Shown: positions 50,714-62,961 of the stretch, piece after piece | Layout: each line of letters starts with the position of its first letter | How positions within the stretch are numbered: position 1 is the stretch's first letter | Origin: Rhabditophanes sp. KR3021 | Lineage: Eukaryota; Nematoda; Chromadorea; Rhabditida; Alloionematidae | NCBI GenBank assembly: GCA_963281155.1 | Contig: CAUJLY010000006.1 | Location: 5,022,001-5,086,000, forward strand | Direction: 5' to 3' | Length of the DNA: 64,000 bases | The notes under the pieces: generated by a model | Database searches by the model: none | Told to the model about the DNA's origin: nothing | The model's input: the letters and a program-made list of their open reading frames with translations, nothing else | Made by a program: the position numbers and the translations under genes

Positions 50714-52532
50714 GTTTCTTTCGCAAATATTTTTGTGCACATAATCCTATATATGGTGTAATATTTTAAAAGAAAACAAGTTTAACGCTGCAATAGGAAT
50801 TATTATATACTACATTTACTCTATTCAACGCTTATTGCATTCTTTCATGTTTGTATATTCAATTTCAGAATAAATTATATGACATTAACTGTTGTGTAAT
50901 ATTTTTTATTCAATGTAAAAAATAATACTCATCTGTAAAAACGTGAGTTATAGTTAACGAATTAGGTATATTATTAACATAATTCACGTGAAAGGTTTGG
51001 ACAAGTTTATAAAAATTTCCTGATTACTGATGCAACTAAAAATACAGTTTAATAATAAAATCAGTATTACATGAAACCAACCAACATTAATCGTACATAT
51101 AAACGAATTTGATGAAGCTTCTTACTAATTTGACAGAAGTCATTAATAAGCTGGTGACAAAAAAAGTAATAAATATGATACCAATGAAGCATATCAACAA
51201 CTCATAATACGAGCTGGTTGATCCAGTCTCTACTCAAAAGTTCTAAAAACACTTCACAGCTTTTTACAACATTTGTTTTGTTTAACATAAACATTTATAT
51301 TCCATATTATAGTTTAAGAGTATAATTTATATAAACACAGATTTGCATCCCTAATGACTTTCTTCAAGTAAGACAAATAATGTATTTGCCATCTTTTTAT
51401 CATTAGCCAATAATAATTAGAATTTTCGATATTGCAATTTATAAGTTAAGTAAAACGATTTTGGCATGTGTTTCTAGAAAATATTCTCTAATGCCATAAT
51501 TTAGAATCTAATTCATTTTTTAAGTCAAATTTGTCATATATAACTAGCATTCATAATTATTAGCAATGAGAAACATTCCGTATGTTGGGCATACTTTTTA
51601 ATGTACAACGTTGAATAGATTTACTCAAAGTGATTCACCATTAAAACTACGTATGATTTGATATATATTTTGAATGACACCAACTTATATAACACAAAAT
51701 AAGTTATGCCTTTTAACAGAAATAGTTTTTGAGATTATAAGGTTAAGATCTAATATTAATCATATCCATATTTTTATTTATCAATCGTTTTCATTAATTT
51801 ACTGAAAAATTGGCTTTTCAAAACAATAAATTACTATTTCTTCACATTATACAGATTAAAGCTTAGTTACCTTATGCCAAAATTTAATTTTTCACCATAA
51901 CTTTCATATATGATTCATTATAACTGCACCATAATTAATATGCAAATTTAAATTATAAATATCATTATGTTTATGCATAATAGTCACATATTTTACATGT
52001 CAAACTAAACTCAGAGCAATAATTGTCTAAATTGTCACAAGTTCCTAAAGAATTGCCTAGGATACTAATTGCATCTTGTACTTTATTAACATCAAAGTGC
52101 AACCAATAACATCCGTGTACTGCAATTTGATGTCGATGAGGTAAATCAGCGACATAACATATTATGCATCATTGTATTTATTTTATATGACCACTCAATT
52201 ATTAATATAGGAATAGGGAAATTATATTCCATTAAATACCAATATTTTTTAATATAATTCCAATTAGTACCAGTCTTAAGCACTTTTAATAAAATTATTT
52301 AATATTCCGGTTTAGAGCAATATATTGAACAGATTAGTATTAGGTTTTCTAAATGCCAAAATATATAATAATATTTATCATTATTGACATTATTAGAAAT
52401 CCTAGAACTTAACACCATAAATTACAAACAAGAAAAGGAGCTTATCAAAATTATATTTTTCTTTATAGTCATAATATAAATTTGCATTAGAGTGAGAAGG
52501 TTCTTTTTATAATTAGCATATTAACTTTATTA
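50714..52532. other. Intergenic, no recognisable gene
   Basis: About 1.8 kb of AT-rich sequence between two plus-strand genes, with no open frame of protein-like composition. An ATTAG acceptor-like site ending at 52516, 16 nt before the fucosyltransferase ATG, may be its trans-splice site. The spacing from the kinase gene is far too long for a typical nematode operon. Confidence 0.55.
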
Positions 52533-53925
52533 ATGGTTTGTAGCCGTGTAATTGAAATGTTAAATGTAAGGTGGTGGTTATCAGTTTTAAAAAAAGGAAT
52601 ACTTGTCTTTTTACTCTTATATGTGGTAATATTAATTGTGAATAAAAAAGATGTATGGGAAGTTACAAGTGTAAGTAATTAACTTAATTCGATTTTATTT
52701 AATATTTTAGAAATCAGAGACAAACTATGCTTACAACTTATCTCTATTAAGAATAATTGAAAATCGTTTAAATACAGATGTTTCAAATTATTCTTTAATT
52801 ACGTCATCGACTAAATTTGAATACAATGTTAAATATAAAGGCAAAGAAATTACTATAGATGACATTTTTCTTGATGAACGTTTCGGAAGTTTCGAGGAAA
52901 AATTGAACTTTTTGCCGGATATTGATAGCAATAAAAAGTATATTTTGTCAGCGTTTTCAGATATAACTAACAAAAACCTTGGTGGATGCCCAGAATGGAA
53001 TTGCGAAATAGTCAACGACAATTCATTTTTAAGCACGGCCGATGCTGTTATATTATCCTCACTTGATGAGTCCTACGACATCCTCAATCCTAACACCATA
53101 ATATCTGTCTTGACTCAAGAATCTCCTGCACATGACACAATTTTTCATAGTCGTGATAATTCACATGCTCCCCAAACATTTATAGGCTTTCGTTTTGATT
53201 CCAACACATCGAGTCCATATGGTTACACAGTCCATCTGTCAAAAAAATCCCAATTAAAGGCCATTCCAGTTAACTATGAAACCATAAAAAAGAAAAATAA
53301 GCCGATTTCCTGGATGGTGAGTCATTGCAACACACCTTCCAAAAGAGAAAGTTATGTTAGTCATCTTCAAAAATACATCCAAGTTGATATATTTGGTGCC
53401 TGCGGAAATAAAGAATGTTTACGTGAAAATAACTGCAACGACGTTGACGAGGAATATTATTTTTATCTAGCATTTGAGAATTCAATCTGTCAAGACTACG
53501 TTACAGAAAAATTATGGTACAGAGGTTTTCATAAACCTATCATTCCAATTGTTATGAAAAGGAGCATTGTTGAAAAGTATGTTCCGCCGAAATCGTTTAT
53601 AGCAATCGATGATTTTTACTCACCCAAAGAATTATCAGAATATTTGAACAGATTAATCAAAGATCAAGATTTATACTTAAGTTATTTCGAATGGATGAAG
53701 GAATATGCAGTTATTTTTCTTGACGGCTCTAACCACGAGAGTACAGAAAAACCTTGGGGGTTCTGCCAATTATGTAGATTATTGCACCAAAAAAAGACTC
53801 CCATACCGAAAATAAATGACTTTTCAAGCTGGTGGTATGGTAGCTGCGAGTATTCTGGAGAACTGGTTAATAAATTATTAAAAAATGATAATGTTATCGT
53901 TAACACTGATGATAATCAAGTTTAA
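52533..53925 (+). CDS. Alpha-1,3-fucosyltransferase (GT10), 450 aa
   Basis: Golgi type II enzyme transferring fucose from GDP-fucose to N-glycan or LacNAc-type acceptors. Two exons, 52533-52670 and 52711-53925, are separated by a 40-nt intron in phase 0. Residues about 20-37 (KKGILVFLLLYVVILIV) form the signal-anchor; a stem follows. The catalytic region shows family signatures. SWMVSHCNTPSKRESYV then IQVDIFGACGNKEC matches the first conserved block (S-N-C-x-x-x-x-R...Y-G-x-C-G). The block YLAFENSICQDYVTEKLW matches the alpha-1,3-FucT donor-binding motif (FENS-x-C-x-DY-x-TEK). The length is normal for the family. Whether it makes core alpha-1,3-fucose or antennary Lewis-type linkages cannot be told from the sequence. 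Confidence 0.92.
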
Positions 53926-54713
53926 AAGTATTAAAATTGTAAAATATTTAATTCAAAAATATTTGTTATTGCACATATTAACTTTAACGTATACAAATGT
54001 AACTTCTTCTTTATTCAAATTAATTTTTTACACCTGTAATCTAAATATAATGAATCAATTTCCAAAGAACTTATTTAAAGACAATTTATTTCAATAAGTT
54101 TTGAATCAAAAATATCATTAAATGAATTTGTAAACAAATATTATTACAGGAGCTTCCTTGACAAATATTTTTTTGAACGGAAGCTTATGATAGATTGCGG
54201 GTAAAGAATTCTCATTATGTCTTTATTTAATCTAACGAGAATTTTTAGACACTAAATTCGTGTTATCTTTGCTCTTCTTTATTTACTGATATTGATAGAA
54301 AAAAAATTCGGATCACACATGTCTGCATATTTTTTATCATTCATGATGGTCAAAACTTAAAACAATTGTTTTGATATAAAAAACTATGTCTTAATTTAAA
54401 ACTAAGAGTATAAGTAACTGTTTATTACATTTGGTTCTTTGACCTCAGTAATACTTTCTAATTTCGCCGAAATTCAAACAAGTCTAACTTTTTGAACTCT
54501 TTATACTTTTCTTCTCCCTATTTTAATGCTTTACTTAGCCTAAATTATATACAAAGTATTTTATTAGCGTATGTATTTAGATAAGATGATTTAATTATTA
54601 CTCAAAAAAATCTTCTTGTCAGTCTGCGAAATATATGGTTGATATAAAAAAATGATCTGTTATCAAATTTTAAGGTTAAATTGGATGATCGTAGTTGTAC
54701 TCGAATGAAGTGA
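53926..54713. other. Convergent intergenic region, nothing recognised
   Basis: About 0.8 kb of AT-rich DNA between the 3' ends of the plus-strand fucosyltransferase gene and the minus-strand LACT gene. It should hold both 3'UTRs; no canonical AATAAA is obvious just after the fucosyltransferase stop. Confidence 0.5.
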
Positions 54714-57367
54714 TTAGTTGTTTGACATAGCATGAACAGAGTTATAAACTGCATCTCTTAGTGGTAAATATGTTCTTGCTAAATCACCTAAACCACTTTT
54801 CATGCCGTTGGATAAATAGGAAAAGGCCAAATCTTTTTTAGGATCGAATCTAATATTTTGACCTCCTAAACCAGCGTGCCCAATAATCATATGTTCTTCG
54901 TTATTTAATGTAAATGGAATAAATGTAAACCCGTATCCTCTGGCAATTGACGCACCCGTTACAACATCCTTATCAGCTCCTGTATAAGGAGTAGATATTT
55001 TTTTAACTAATTCAGGACTTATGATTTCACCCTTCATCAGTTTATTAAACAGCTTTGCAAATGCACGAGCTGTCCCAATCCCCAAAGCAGCACATTGTTC
55101 TACTGCATAAACATCCGGGTTATTGAGAGTCATTTTCTGAAAAATGATAAATCATGGTAATATATTGTACTATAGTATACTTCCTGATAAACGTACAAAG
55201 ATAGACTGCAACCATTCCGGATTTTGCGACATCTGTGATAAATAACCATGAGACACCACATCCTTAGCCACATGCCAATAATCTGCAGACTTCGTGTTCG
55301 TTATGTATTCGTCAATTCGGTCATACAACGTTGCACTGCTCAGTTTAGAGACTCGATAAGCCAGTTCATTTGGTAGCCCTAAATAAGCGTCTATTCCTAA
55401 ATGTTCAACAATTATTCACTAAATCATGATTTTTATGAACTAACCATGTACGTCAGTGATTTCTTCCTTGAAAAATTTGCCAATTGTTCTTTTCTTTGGG
55501 TCAACGTGTATAATAATTTGATCAACTATCCATCCATAGGAGATGGCGTGATATCCAATCTGTGTACCAGGCTCCCAATAAGGAGTTTGTTCTTCGATAA
55601 TTTTTTGAATTAGTAAATGATCCATAGCATACTCAATTTCTACATATGCGTCAATTAAAACTAAGCCACTGGTATGCGACATAACCATTTGAATAGTAAT
55701 ATTTTCCTTTCCTATAAATTTAAAACAATTAAAGCCGTAACTTGATTTTGTCAAGAGGTTGAAGGGATATGGGCTACTAAATATTTTTAATTGTAAAATT
55801 AATTAATTTTATATAAATGATCCAATATCAGCTCAACTCCTACATTTGAAGTTCTGTAAAACACGGCATAAATTAAAGCTACTAAATAGCATTAGATTAC
55901 AATACCCGGAAGTTGATTACGAGCTCTATAAAATGGAAAAGATTATCAAATGTTGGGCACATTAAAGATATTTTAAAATAAGTTTAAACCGTTTGAATAG
56001 TCTTAATTTGATAGCAATGCGCAACATCTAAAGTATGAAATTATACCCTGATGGGTAACCTTACTGATTGTTATTCTCTTTTAACCCCCATTCTAACCCA
56101 GTTGATATGGTACATGTTGTTATGTTACAATAGCAGTCTATTGACCTAGTATCCTTTTTTAATTGTCTAACTTTTGAAAAAACGACTCTACCTCGAGTGA
56201 TAGGAAAGAAAGAGATACACTTTACAAGGAAGCCTTTGAAATGGATTCAAGTAAAAGATAGCTTCATCACCACTTTTATGTTCTTAGACACGAGTCGAAA
56301 TTACGTGAAAATTGGTGCAAGAGTATCTAATTATCCTGACAAAATCAAGAACAATCTTCCTGTTAGTGAAGTTGACAAAAATTGTATGAAAACATGCGTC
56401 TGAAAGATAAAATTTACAAGGAGACGATGACATAACTTGGTGGAGAAAAATCAATGAAGATCCATCCACATATACTCCTACAGACTTGGTGACTGCAAAC
56501 ATATTAGTCAGAGCTCAAAAAAGAGCGGCTAACAAGTCAGAAAACAGAAAAGCAATTAAGGGCAAAAAAGTGAAGATTTGTCTGATGAGTTACAATGTTT
56601 TTGATAAGGAACAACATGATACATACTTAGCTGCCGAAAGATACACAAAAACTGTTGAAATGAATAATTTGTGCTTATAACTAATCTAATAAATATTGTG
56701 TACCTTAATTTGTTTTTAAAATCTATTTATATTATGGAATTTTCAAGTTTTTGGACTTTTAAAACCCAGGTCTTTCCCTCCCTAAACTTACGTAAGTTTA
56801 AATTAATTTTATTTCTTCATAATTAAGAAAAATTGGCAAAGTTGGAAGAGTGAAGAAGAGTAAAGAAGAGTGAAACGTACCATTTTGGGCAAAAGAAGGC
56901 CAATATTTAGCAATTTTGTCTTCGTATTTCAAATGCCCCTGGTCTACCAGTAAAGCAATGCATATGGCTCCTAAAGTTTTTGAAGAACTAAAGGCAATAC
57001 TCATTGTGTTTTCTTTCCATTTTCTTCCAACACTCACATCCGCATATCCACCCCATAAATCTACAACTTTCTCTCCTTTATGATAAGCGCTGAAATATGA
57101 AAACAGTTCTTAATTAACTTGCAATTTAAGTTATTATTACCTGAAACTCGCCCCATCACGCTCCCATCCAATATTGAAGTTATTAATGAAAGCATCTCGA
57201 ACACCTGTAAAATTGGGATGAACAAATCCTTGAACATGAAATTCCTTTCGCACACTAGAAATATCATGATTTATCTTATAAATAATCATGGCTACTGCAG
57301 CAATTATAAATGTAAAAATCCATGACTTTGCGCTCTTTCTTGCATCATTTTTGAGCTCACCTACCAT
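54714..57367 (-). CDS. Membrane-anchored serine beta-lactamase-like (LACT) protein, 441 aa
   Basis: Member of the class C beta-lactamase/family VIII esterase fold group that is expanded in nematodes as LACT proteins; substrates are unknown. Five minus-strand exons are in frame: 57367-57141, 57089-56881, 55711-55445, 55396-55197 and 55136-54714. Residues about 14-31 (KSWIFTFIIAAVAMIIYKI) are a signal-anchor. Then follow SAYHKGEKVVDLWGGYAD, the S-x-x-K active-site motif within AFSSSKTLGA, and MSHTSGL. PYWEPGTQIGYHAISYGW holds the Tyr motif, and GHAGLGGQ is the H-x-G counterpart of the third motif. All three catalytic elements are present, so the enzyme may be active. The second intron (1,169 nt) is unusually long for this gene and holds a plus-strand coding-like remnant. 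Confidence 0.9.
56160..56690 (+). pseudogene. Decayed coding-like segment nested in the LACT intron
   Basis: Plus-strand sequence inside the second intron of the LACT gene is visibly less AT-rich than its surroundings and holds overlapping open pieces in different frames. One is at 56197-56403 (includes ARVSNYPDKIKNNLP). Another runs from about 56424 to 56680 (includes DDDITWWRKINEDPSTYTP and VRAQKRAANKSENRKAIKGK) and ends in TAA. A third frame at about 56190-56250 reads RKERDTLYKEAFEMDSSKR before a stop. Together they look like one protein broken by frameshifts and stops. I do not recognise the source; a degenerate gene copy or mobile-element remnant is possible. A nested gene with very short introns is less likely. 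Confidence 0.4.
56845..56874 (-). repeat. CU-rich decamer triplet next to the donor of LACT exon 2
   Basis: Three 10-nt units (GAAGAGTGAA, GAAGAGTAAA, GAAGAGTGAA on the plus strand) lie just inside the intron. On the transcript strand they read as a CU-rich tract beginning a few bases after the GTACGT donor. Such a tract could bind pyrimidine-tract proteins, but this may be simple slippage. Confidence 0.6.
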
Positions 57368-57967
57368 AGTTACACTATAAACAGAAGTATTAAATAAACT
57401 AGTTAAATCTTTGTAACACTAATCAAGAAGAAAGGTAATGAATAAGCGTTGCATAAAATAATTTTTAATTTAAGTATTAGTAGAATGTCTGAATGAAAAG
57501 CAAATGGAGCAGTATATAACTAAAAATGTGTTATATAATAACCCCTTATTCCATCACCTGATAATAAAAGGCAACAAAAAATTAATTGTACAATGGGAAA
57601 GCTTTTCTCCTATTTATATACAACTGATAATGTAGTGATGATATCAAAGTTACCTAGAAACCATGGTTGTGTTGCAACAGAATGAAAGTACACATTCGTG
57701 TCACAAAAAAACGTTATCAGAAAATATAAGGAAAGCTCTTTGTCTTTATTAAACGTCTCTTATAATTATTATGATGTAAATATTTTTAACAGTAAAATTG
57801 TAGTTTATAATGAGTAAGTGAAAATGTACAATAAATTTTAAATGTAAACTAACAAAGAATATAGTTTATAACCATCCGTAAATTAACATTTTTTATAGTG
57901 CTAGCCATATTTGAACGAATTGTTATGTGAGTCCTTATTTTAAATATATACATAGCAATTTTTTCCA
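57368..57967. other. Spacer between the C9orf72-like and LACT genes
   Basis: About 600 nt, both neighbours on the minus strand (C9orf72-like upstream, LACT downstream). No open frame of interest. The spacing is somewhat longer than the usual 100-400 nt of nematode operons, so co-transcription is possible but not supported. Confidence 0.5.
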
Positions 57968-60062
57968 TTATTTGGCAAATTCTTTTGCTGTTGTAAAAAT
58001 GAATTCCGAAAAATGAGGCACTTGTTTATCGGCTTCTGCCACAATAATACTGAATGTTGAATCAGAGATTAATGAAAGATGCTTCCTTGCGTGAATCAAA
58101 CTCCAGTGACTAGCAATAGGATTCTTCTTATCACTTGTTTTGGGTTTGCTAAAATAATATGATTGAATTGGTTGGTAAATGATTTATAGATAACATACCT
58201 AACACTTCTTACGTATTCAATGAAAGCGGATGCTTTTAGTTGAAGACTGAGCTTGAATTGATTAATGACATGCAATCGAGGTGCTCGCGTATTTGGGAGT
58301 ATGAACAAATGCTGAAGCAATTGAAGAACTTGATTGCATGGTTTGACGGCAGTTAAATGGTTGAAATTAAAATTTGGCTTTGGCTTTCTTTCTAAATTAA
58401 CTTCATTGAAAATTTCCAAAATGGAAGCCTTTTGATAATTTTTTTGCCATAGCTTACGTGTTGCATAGGTACCCGTCAGATATACGTTCATTTTTTCAAT
58501 ATCAATTATGCACAATGGACCGGAAATATTAATGGATTCTTCGAGCACATGATTAAGCTGGTTCCTTTTGACTGATTGCATATAAAAGTAGGCGCTAAAA
58601 GGAAATGAGTGAGGTTTGATACACAAGTGATAATTTCGCTGCTCTACAAACGGAGCTAATGATAACATCAATTCATTGGCTTGTGTAGCTTTATCGCAAA
58701 TGATAGCACATTTAGCCTGCGAAATTAAACATCCCGTTATACATCGGGCTAAGAATTGAAATTCGCTTTGTGTTAGATCCGTTAAAGATAAATATGAGTC
58801 ACTTAACTTGATGCTTGAAAAAGTGTTTCTCTTAAAAAACTTATACTTATCAAGTGCACAAAATTGATAAATTAAATTTTGAAAATCAGAAGATAAACGG
58901 CACAAAAAATCTGTAATGCTTTCAACCATAAAAGAAGCTTTGAATTTTGGTATATATGACATCAAAAACCGCTCAATCATATTTTGCTTTTCCATAAGCC
59001 ATCCTTTATAATTTAATGGAATAACAAATGTAATCGCAAACATCATCGAGTAACTATCTTTTTGTTCCATTTGAAAAGTTGCTGACGAACAAAATATGTT
59101 TCTAGATGGAACAGAGATCATCTTGTTGTATATTGGGACGTTCGACATTTGAAGGGAGCAAATTTGTTCTGCTAACACAATTTTAACAATAAATTTGTCA
59201 TCATCAATGACACCATGAGCAGATTCTGTCGTTATTTGAGTTAACATATCAGAATCGACTTGTAAAGTGTCGTTTATGTTGCAATTGGACTGTCTGCTTT
59301 TTAGGGGAGAATTTAAAGGAGACATTTGTGATGTTGGAACTATATTTTCCTGATCAATCTCATCATTGTAAGTTAAGAAACCGGATTGCATTAGCTCGCT
59401 AAGAAGATTATTTGGTTGTGGTGGACTATTATTGCAAAGAAAGCTCAAATCACTGTGTGTTGAAATTGTTCCTCCAATTCCTGAGTCAATATTCGATACA
59501 TTTGATTCAGTTGCTTCTTCTTTCCTGCACAAAAAATCGTGATCATCATCAAGTTGGGAAATTTGTGAGAAGGAAGATTTGATCATTGATACTGATTTGG
59601 TTTGAGTAGATATTTTGAAACCACAGCAATCCTCATACAAATTATATTCATCTTCATTTTCTGCTAATAATTCGTCTGCCAAGGCATCATCGATATCCTC
59701 ATAACAGTCTTTTCTCGAATCTGTACCAACATCTTCCAAACTCTCCGTTGTACTGGTAATCTGTGAATTAGACGATTCTCCTGAATATTCTTCTTCATTT
59801 AAAATAGAATATTCTTCCTCTTTTTCATAACAAATAGAAGAATTTGTTTCGCATTCATTATCGCCATCAAGCTCCCAAACAAATTGTAACTCTGGACCGC
59901 TCATATAACTGAAGGATGATAGAATAATTTTTTTTAACGGAATCACATGCGACATGTTGAGTGTAACTAAATTTGTTTTGGTCTATAAAAGTTTATTACT
60001 ATCAAACAAAATATACATACCTCCATAGCATTGTAAACCTTTTCACACAGATCAGCTTCCAT
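57968..60062 (-). CDS. alfa-1: C9orf72/ALFA-1 family DENN protein, 668 aa
   Basis: Ortholog-like to human C9orf72 and C. elegans ALFA-1, which act with SMCR8-type partners in lysosome homeostasis, autophagy and Arf/Rab GTPase control. Three minus-strand exons are in frame: 60062-60021, 59982-58199 and 58148-57968. The ATG at 60062 (MEADLCEKVYNAME) is chosen because its 14-codon exon ends at a GTATGT donor in phase with the next. Family features: SSFSYMSGPELQFVWELDG matches the first longin strand (FAYWDNILGPRVRHIW in human). DDKFIVKIVLAEQ...MMFAITFVIPL matches the longin core. AKCAIICDKATQANELMLSL and PLCIIDIEKMNVYLTG match the central DENN region. An acidic Ser-rich insertion of about 200 residues (roughly residues 50-260) separates the first strands from the rest; human lacks it. 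Confidence 0.85.
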
Positions 60063-62136
60063 AGTTGCTTGCGATTAGGAACTTTAGTAGTTTATTTAAT
60101 TGTTTTAGAATTATGTAAATATTATTATATCTTATTGAATCAAATATTTCCTCAATTTCATAATAATAACTAAAATAAAAAAATTATTCATTCCGGCTCA
60201 AACGATAAATAAAAATGCATCATTTGTACATCACCAAAAGTATCTCGACAACTTCATATATTGCAAATCATGTTTAAACATGTTTGTTAAGAGTAATGTT
60301 GGGTAATTTAAAGTTAATTGAAATCGCTAAAACAATTAAATAAATTCTATAACATCCTGCAAAACCTGCGGAAGTTTGTATAATCAATTAATAATCTTCA
60401 AAAACCAAAACTCCTTCACTGTAGGTACATTAGCAAATAACTTTTCTATGGAAAACAAGAATTTTCAAGACCGATTTCATATGTGAGGTACAAATGTGTA
60501 AGAAAACCAAATAAATGAATACACTAGTATGATAAAATATATGTGTTTAAAGAATCATATTTATCAAACAAGAAATTGTTTGTAAGTAGAAAAAGCAAAT
60601 AAATTTTTTGATAAAAAACTTTGCTGTTACAATTTTACCGTTGGATAGTGCATATACATATTTTGGTTAAAAATCATGGAGCTTGTTTAAAGTAGAATGA
60701 GTCATATTTTAATACAAAAATAGATATATATTTGGTAATCGTATAAGGTCAATGTCAGATATAATGCCCACAAAAGTTATAACTAATTTTATTGGATTGC
60801 TTTTGCAATAATTTTTAATTTCGTTAAAAATCAAAAATAAATTGCTTAGTCATGGAAAAATCACGAGTGAAATAATAAATTATTCTATGTTTATAAGCGT
60901 GAAAAGTGTTTTTCATTTTAAATCAACATAGAAATCAATATTACATCAATACAATGTGGAAAACCTATTTAATGAACAAAGATATCTCTTCATACAACAA
61001 GTCCAGCAATTTTAGACAAAGTAGTAATACAATACTAGATGTATTAATAAGAACCATACATCTGTTAAACATATGCATTAATATTTAAAGGTGCATAGGA
61101 GTTGGAATCACGATGCTTTGAAGTAACGGGCTGACAATTCGTAAAATAATAATAATCATCTGATAATACGGAAGAGTTATAGAGCAAAATAAAATGTGAG
61201 TAAAAATTAACAAAGTAAATCAATTTAAAAATATATTTACCTCTATTTATAAAGTTTGACTTAGTATATAAATAAAGCTAGTTAAATACATTGTTTTGTA
61301 TAAATCAACACCGGCCCACATTTGAATCATTATTATGTTAATAAAAAATAATTACAGTCGAGTGATTTAAAGGAAAGATACTCTTTTCTGGAAATATAAG
61401 CTAATATGTTGTAAAGTATAAACAATTTATAAATGTAATGAGTGTAGAAAGGAAAGTACATTAACTATTACTTGATTTCACAAACATTGTTTGAATCAAG
61501 CTTTTTTAACTAGATAAAAAAGCACGTATCTTTTAATAGTTGGTATATAACATTTTAGTGATAAAAAAGTAAGCTCACATTATTCAAAATAGTATGCTCG
61601 TTTACCAAATTTTGATAAAAAATGTCCATTTACTTATACAATCATATTATTAATGTATAAATTTTACTAATGTTTATTTGACTATCACTTAAGATTTTTA
61701 TCAGTTTTTAAGTTTTATAATTGTATTATTATTTTTCTATACATCACATTCCAATAAATATTATATGTTCATCCTTGCGTAGTTTAAAAAATATCTATGG
61801 TTGATAACATAGATCTGATATTTTCAAAAACATTTGACATGTTTAACTTAATAAACATCTCAATTTGTAATACAGTTGTGCATCTCCTATTTAGTTATTT
61901 TGCAATTGTGCAGCAATAAAAGCAAATGCGTCCCATTAATATCATGTTCTTTGGAAATTACTCGGTTAAAGCAAAAATTGAATGACTTTATTTGAGTAAT
62001 AATTAACCCATAATTCTGTTACACTTTCCATTGAAACTAAATTTTATTTCAATGGTATTGCATATATCAAATAAAGCTATGAAACGAGAGATTATTGGAA
62101 GCCAAAGTATAAGTAAATGAGAAAAAATTAAATTTA
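60063..62136. other. Intergenic, no recognisable gene
   Basis: About 2.1 kb of AT-rich DNA between two minus-strand genes. The only sizeable open frame (60906-61088, +) is short, Asn/Ile/Ser-rich and without splice or homology support. It should contain the promoter or trans-splice region of the C9orf72-like gene. Confidence 0.55.
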
Positions 62137-62961
62137 TCAAAATAATTGGACGATCAGGACCAAAAAGATGACAACTAAAACAACACCTAAAATAAGCATA
62201 CATATAAATATAATAAAATTTTGTGAATAAATAGTTGAATTCGAATGTTGAAAATAATTGTAATATTCGTCACTTTTATTAACAATAACAATTGAATGAT
62301 CTGAATCAAGTTCAGGGTTCTGTGAGCCAGGCTGCATTTTTACATTTAAAGATCGCAGCCATGGACTCACTTGCATTCTATCAATGAAAAATATCCTAGA
62401 TGTATCCATCATTTCATCTGGACCTTCAAAACAAAACTCGAGTAATGTTTTTGGGCATTGTAAGAATAATTTATCATCTTCAGGCCATATATTTGACAAT
62501 ATGTGCCATTGTATTTAATTGATAAACACAGACATAGATTCGCAGATGCTTCTATGCACTTTCTCAATTGTGTATGAGCAAGTGTATTTTCCGAACCAAA
62601 ATGTATCTTGGCAAAAGGAGAGGTTGCTTTTTGAAAGTATTCGATTATAGGCCCAAATAATGTAAGATCTTTTGATATTGTTGCGTCAAAACAAAGGTTT
62701 TGATAAAAATAGGAGTCATAGAGAAAGTTAAGAAATTTTTGCTTTTGGTAAACCTATAAAAAATACGATTAGTCAAAAAATACCAGTTACCTTAAAGACT
62801 ATTTTTCTTGCATCTTTTGTTGGATTGGATAAGGTAAATGATGCCTCCTCATAAATGACCTCAATGTCACCAGTTATTGGATGCTCACAAATTGTTACAC
62901 AAGAAAAAGGCATTCTTGCTTCCAAATCAAGAGACACTTCTTGTCTCCCAAATGGCATCAT
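62137..62961 (-). CDS. Unrecognised protein with C-terminal membrane anchor; frame interrupted
   Basis: Exon 62961-62791 (57 codons from an MM start) joins in phase across a 37-nt intron to an exon starting at 62753. That exon reads through FLNFLYDSYFYQNLCFDATI, FGPIIEYFQKATSPFAKIHF and LRKCIEASANLCLCL. At about 62500-62515 the protein-like reading moves to another frame (LSNIWPEDDKLFLQCP, SRIFFIDRMQVSPWLRS). It ends with a strong hydrophobic segment (NFIIFICMLILGVVLVVIFL) near the C-terminus at 62137. The switch could be a single-base indel or a small intron with a weak GTCTGT donor and a CTGAAG acceptor. No signal peptide is seen. ASFTLSNPTKDARKIVFKV resembles one strand of an MSP/VAP domain, but the match is not sustained. 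Upstream exons may be missing. Function unknown. Confidence 0.5.

Noticed and set aside
62773..62961. MSP/VAP domain in the last gene
   Set aside because: Only one strand-like segment (FTLSNPTKDARKIVFKV) resembles the family; the rest of the domain cannot be followed.
54714..62961. Three minus-strand genes as a nematode operon
   Set aside because: Spacings of about 600 nt and 2 kb exceed the usual 100-400 nt, and no SL2-type evidence can be seen.
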